This document shows positions 6,453 through 6,534 of a stretch of DNA of 6,534 bases, piece by piece. The notes beneath the pieces are model-generated. The model did not search any database. It was given only the letters and a program-made list of their open reading frames with translations, and was not told where the DNA came from. Origin of the DNA: UBA4459 sp036351335 (GTDB lineage: Bacteria; Bacteroidota; Bacteroidia; Bacteroidales; F082); the NCBI GenBank assembly GCA_036351335.1, contig JAZBOW010000382.1, positions 1 through 6,534 of the forward strand, in the 5' to 3' direction. How positions within the stretch are numbered: the first letter of the stretch is position 1; the number at the start of each line of letters is the position of its first letter. Both the position numbers and the translations under genes were made by a program.

Positions 6453-6471
6453 AATCCCACCAGCTCCACAA
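6453..6471 (+). repeat. att-like direct repeat, copy 2 (displaced tmRNA 3' end)
   Basis: AATCCCACCAGCTCCACAA repeats the tmRNA end 158 bp downstream with a single change in the T-stem part. No tmRNA body precedes it, so it cannot be functional. The mutated T-stem base is what would be expected of a copy freed from selection. It is followed directly by a terminator-like hairpin. Confidence 0.6.
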
Positions 6472-6498
6472 AATAATGGAAAGTATTTCCATTATTTT
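6470..6498. terminator. Terminator-like hairpin next to the displaced tmRNA end
   Basis: AAAATAATGGAAA (6470-6482) pairs perfectly with TTTCCATTATTTT (6486-6498) over a GTA loop, a 13-bp stem. The T-rich right arm gives a U-run in RNA. It starts at the last A of the CCACAA shared with copy 2, so it may be the original ssrA terminator. Beyond it, 6499-6512 is a tandem AGTTAAT pair and nothing else is recognisable up to the window end. Confidence 0.45.
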
Positions 6499-6534
6499 AG
6501 TTAATAGTTAATGGTTATTGATTGATCACAACAA

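Noticed and set aside
6310..6471. CRISPR or tandem-repeat array downstream of ssrA
   Set aside because: The repeats are few, short and differently spaced; there are no regular spacers.

Overview
The window looks like a chromosomal segment from a member of the phylum Bacteroidota. Four things point there: a secreted protein with a type IX secretion (Por) C-terminal sorting domain, a tmRNA whose tag reads GENNYALAA, -7 promoter elements of the TAnnTTTG type, and genes without clear Shine-Dalgarno sequences. Base composition is moderately AT-rich, more so between genes. Nothing here fixes the genus.

Layout. Positions 1-1433 carry the C-terminal half of uvrA (nucleotide excision repair ATPase), cut by the left edge. 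It is followed after 20 bases by a LOG-family (TIGR00730-type) nucleoside-monophosphate phosphoribohydrolase-like gene (1454-2164), probably in the same transcript. Converging on it with only 4 bases between stop codons is a large minus-strand gene (2169-4436) for a secreted FG-GAP/VCBS repeat protein with a T9SS type A sorting domain. A 211-base divergent intergenic region then leads to a NtrC-like response regulator (4648-5811). That protein has a receiver and a sigma-54 AAA+ domain but no C-terminal DNA-binding domain. After a 101-base gap holding a promoter, a palindrome and a boxA-like motif comes ssrA, the tmRNA gene (5913-6310).

The least ordinary part is the right end. Immediately behind the tmRNA, the last bases of the gene recur 158 bp downstream (19 bp, one mismatch). 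Between the copies lies a roughly 115-bp segment with perfect 11-bp terminal inverted repeats and an internal 17-bp hairpin. The second copy is followed at once by another hairpin that looks like a terminator. This resembles the footprint of a small integrated element at the tmRNA 3' end: an att-type duplication with the original gene end pushed away from the gene. No integrase is visible, so the element would be a remnant or non-autonomous.

The genes do not form a single pathway. uvrA and the LOG gene are housekeeping functions in one likely operon, ssrA is a ribosome-rescue RNA, the FG-GAP protein is a cell-surface or secreted product, and the response regulator is an orphan with no histidine kinase in the window.
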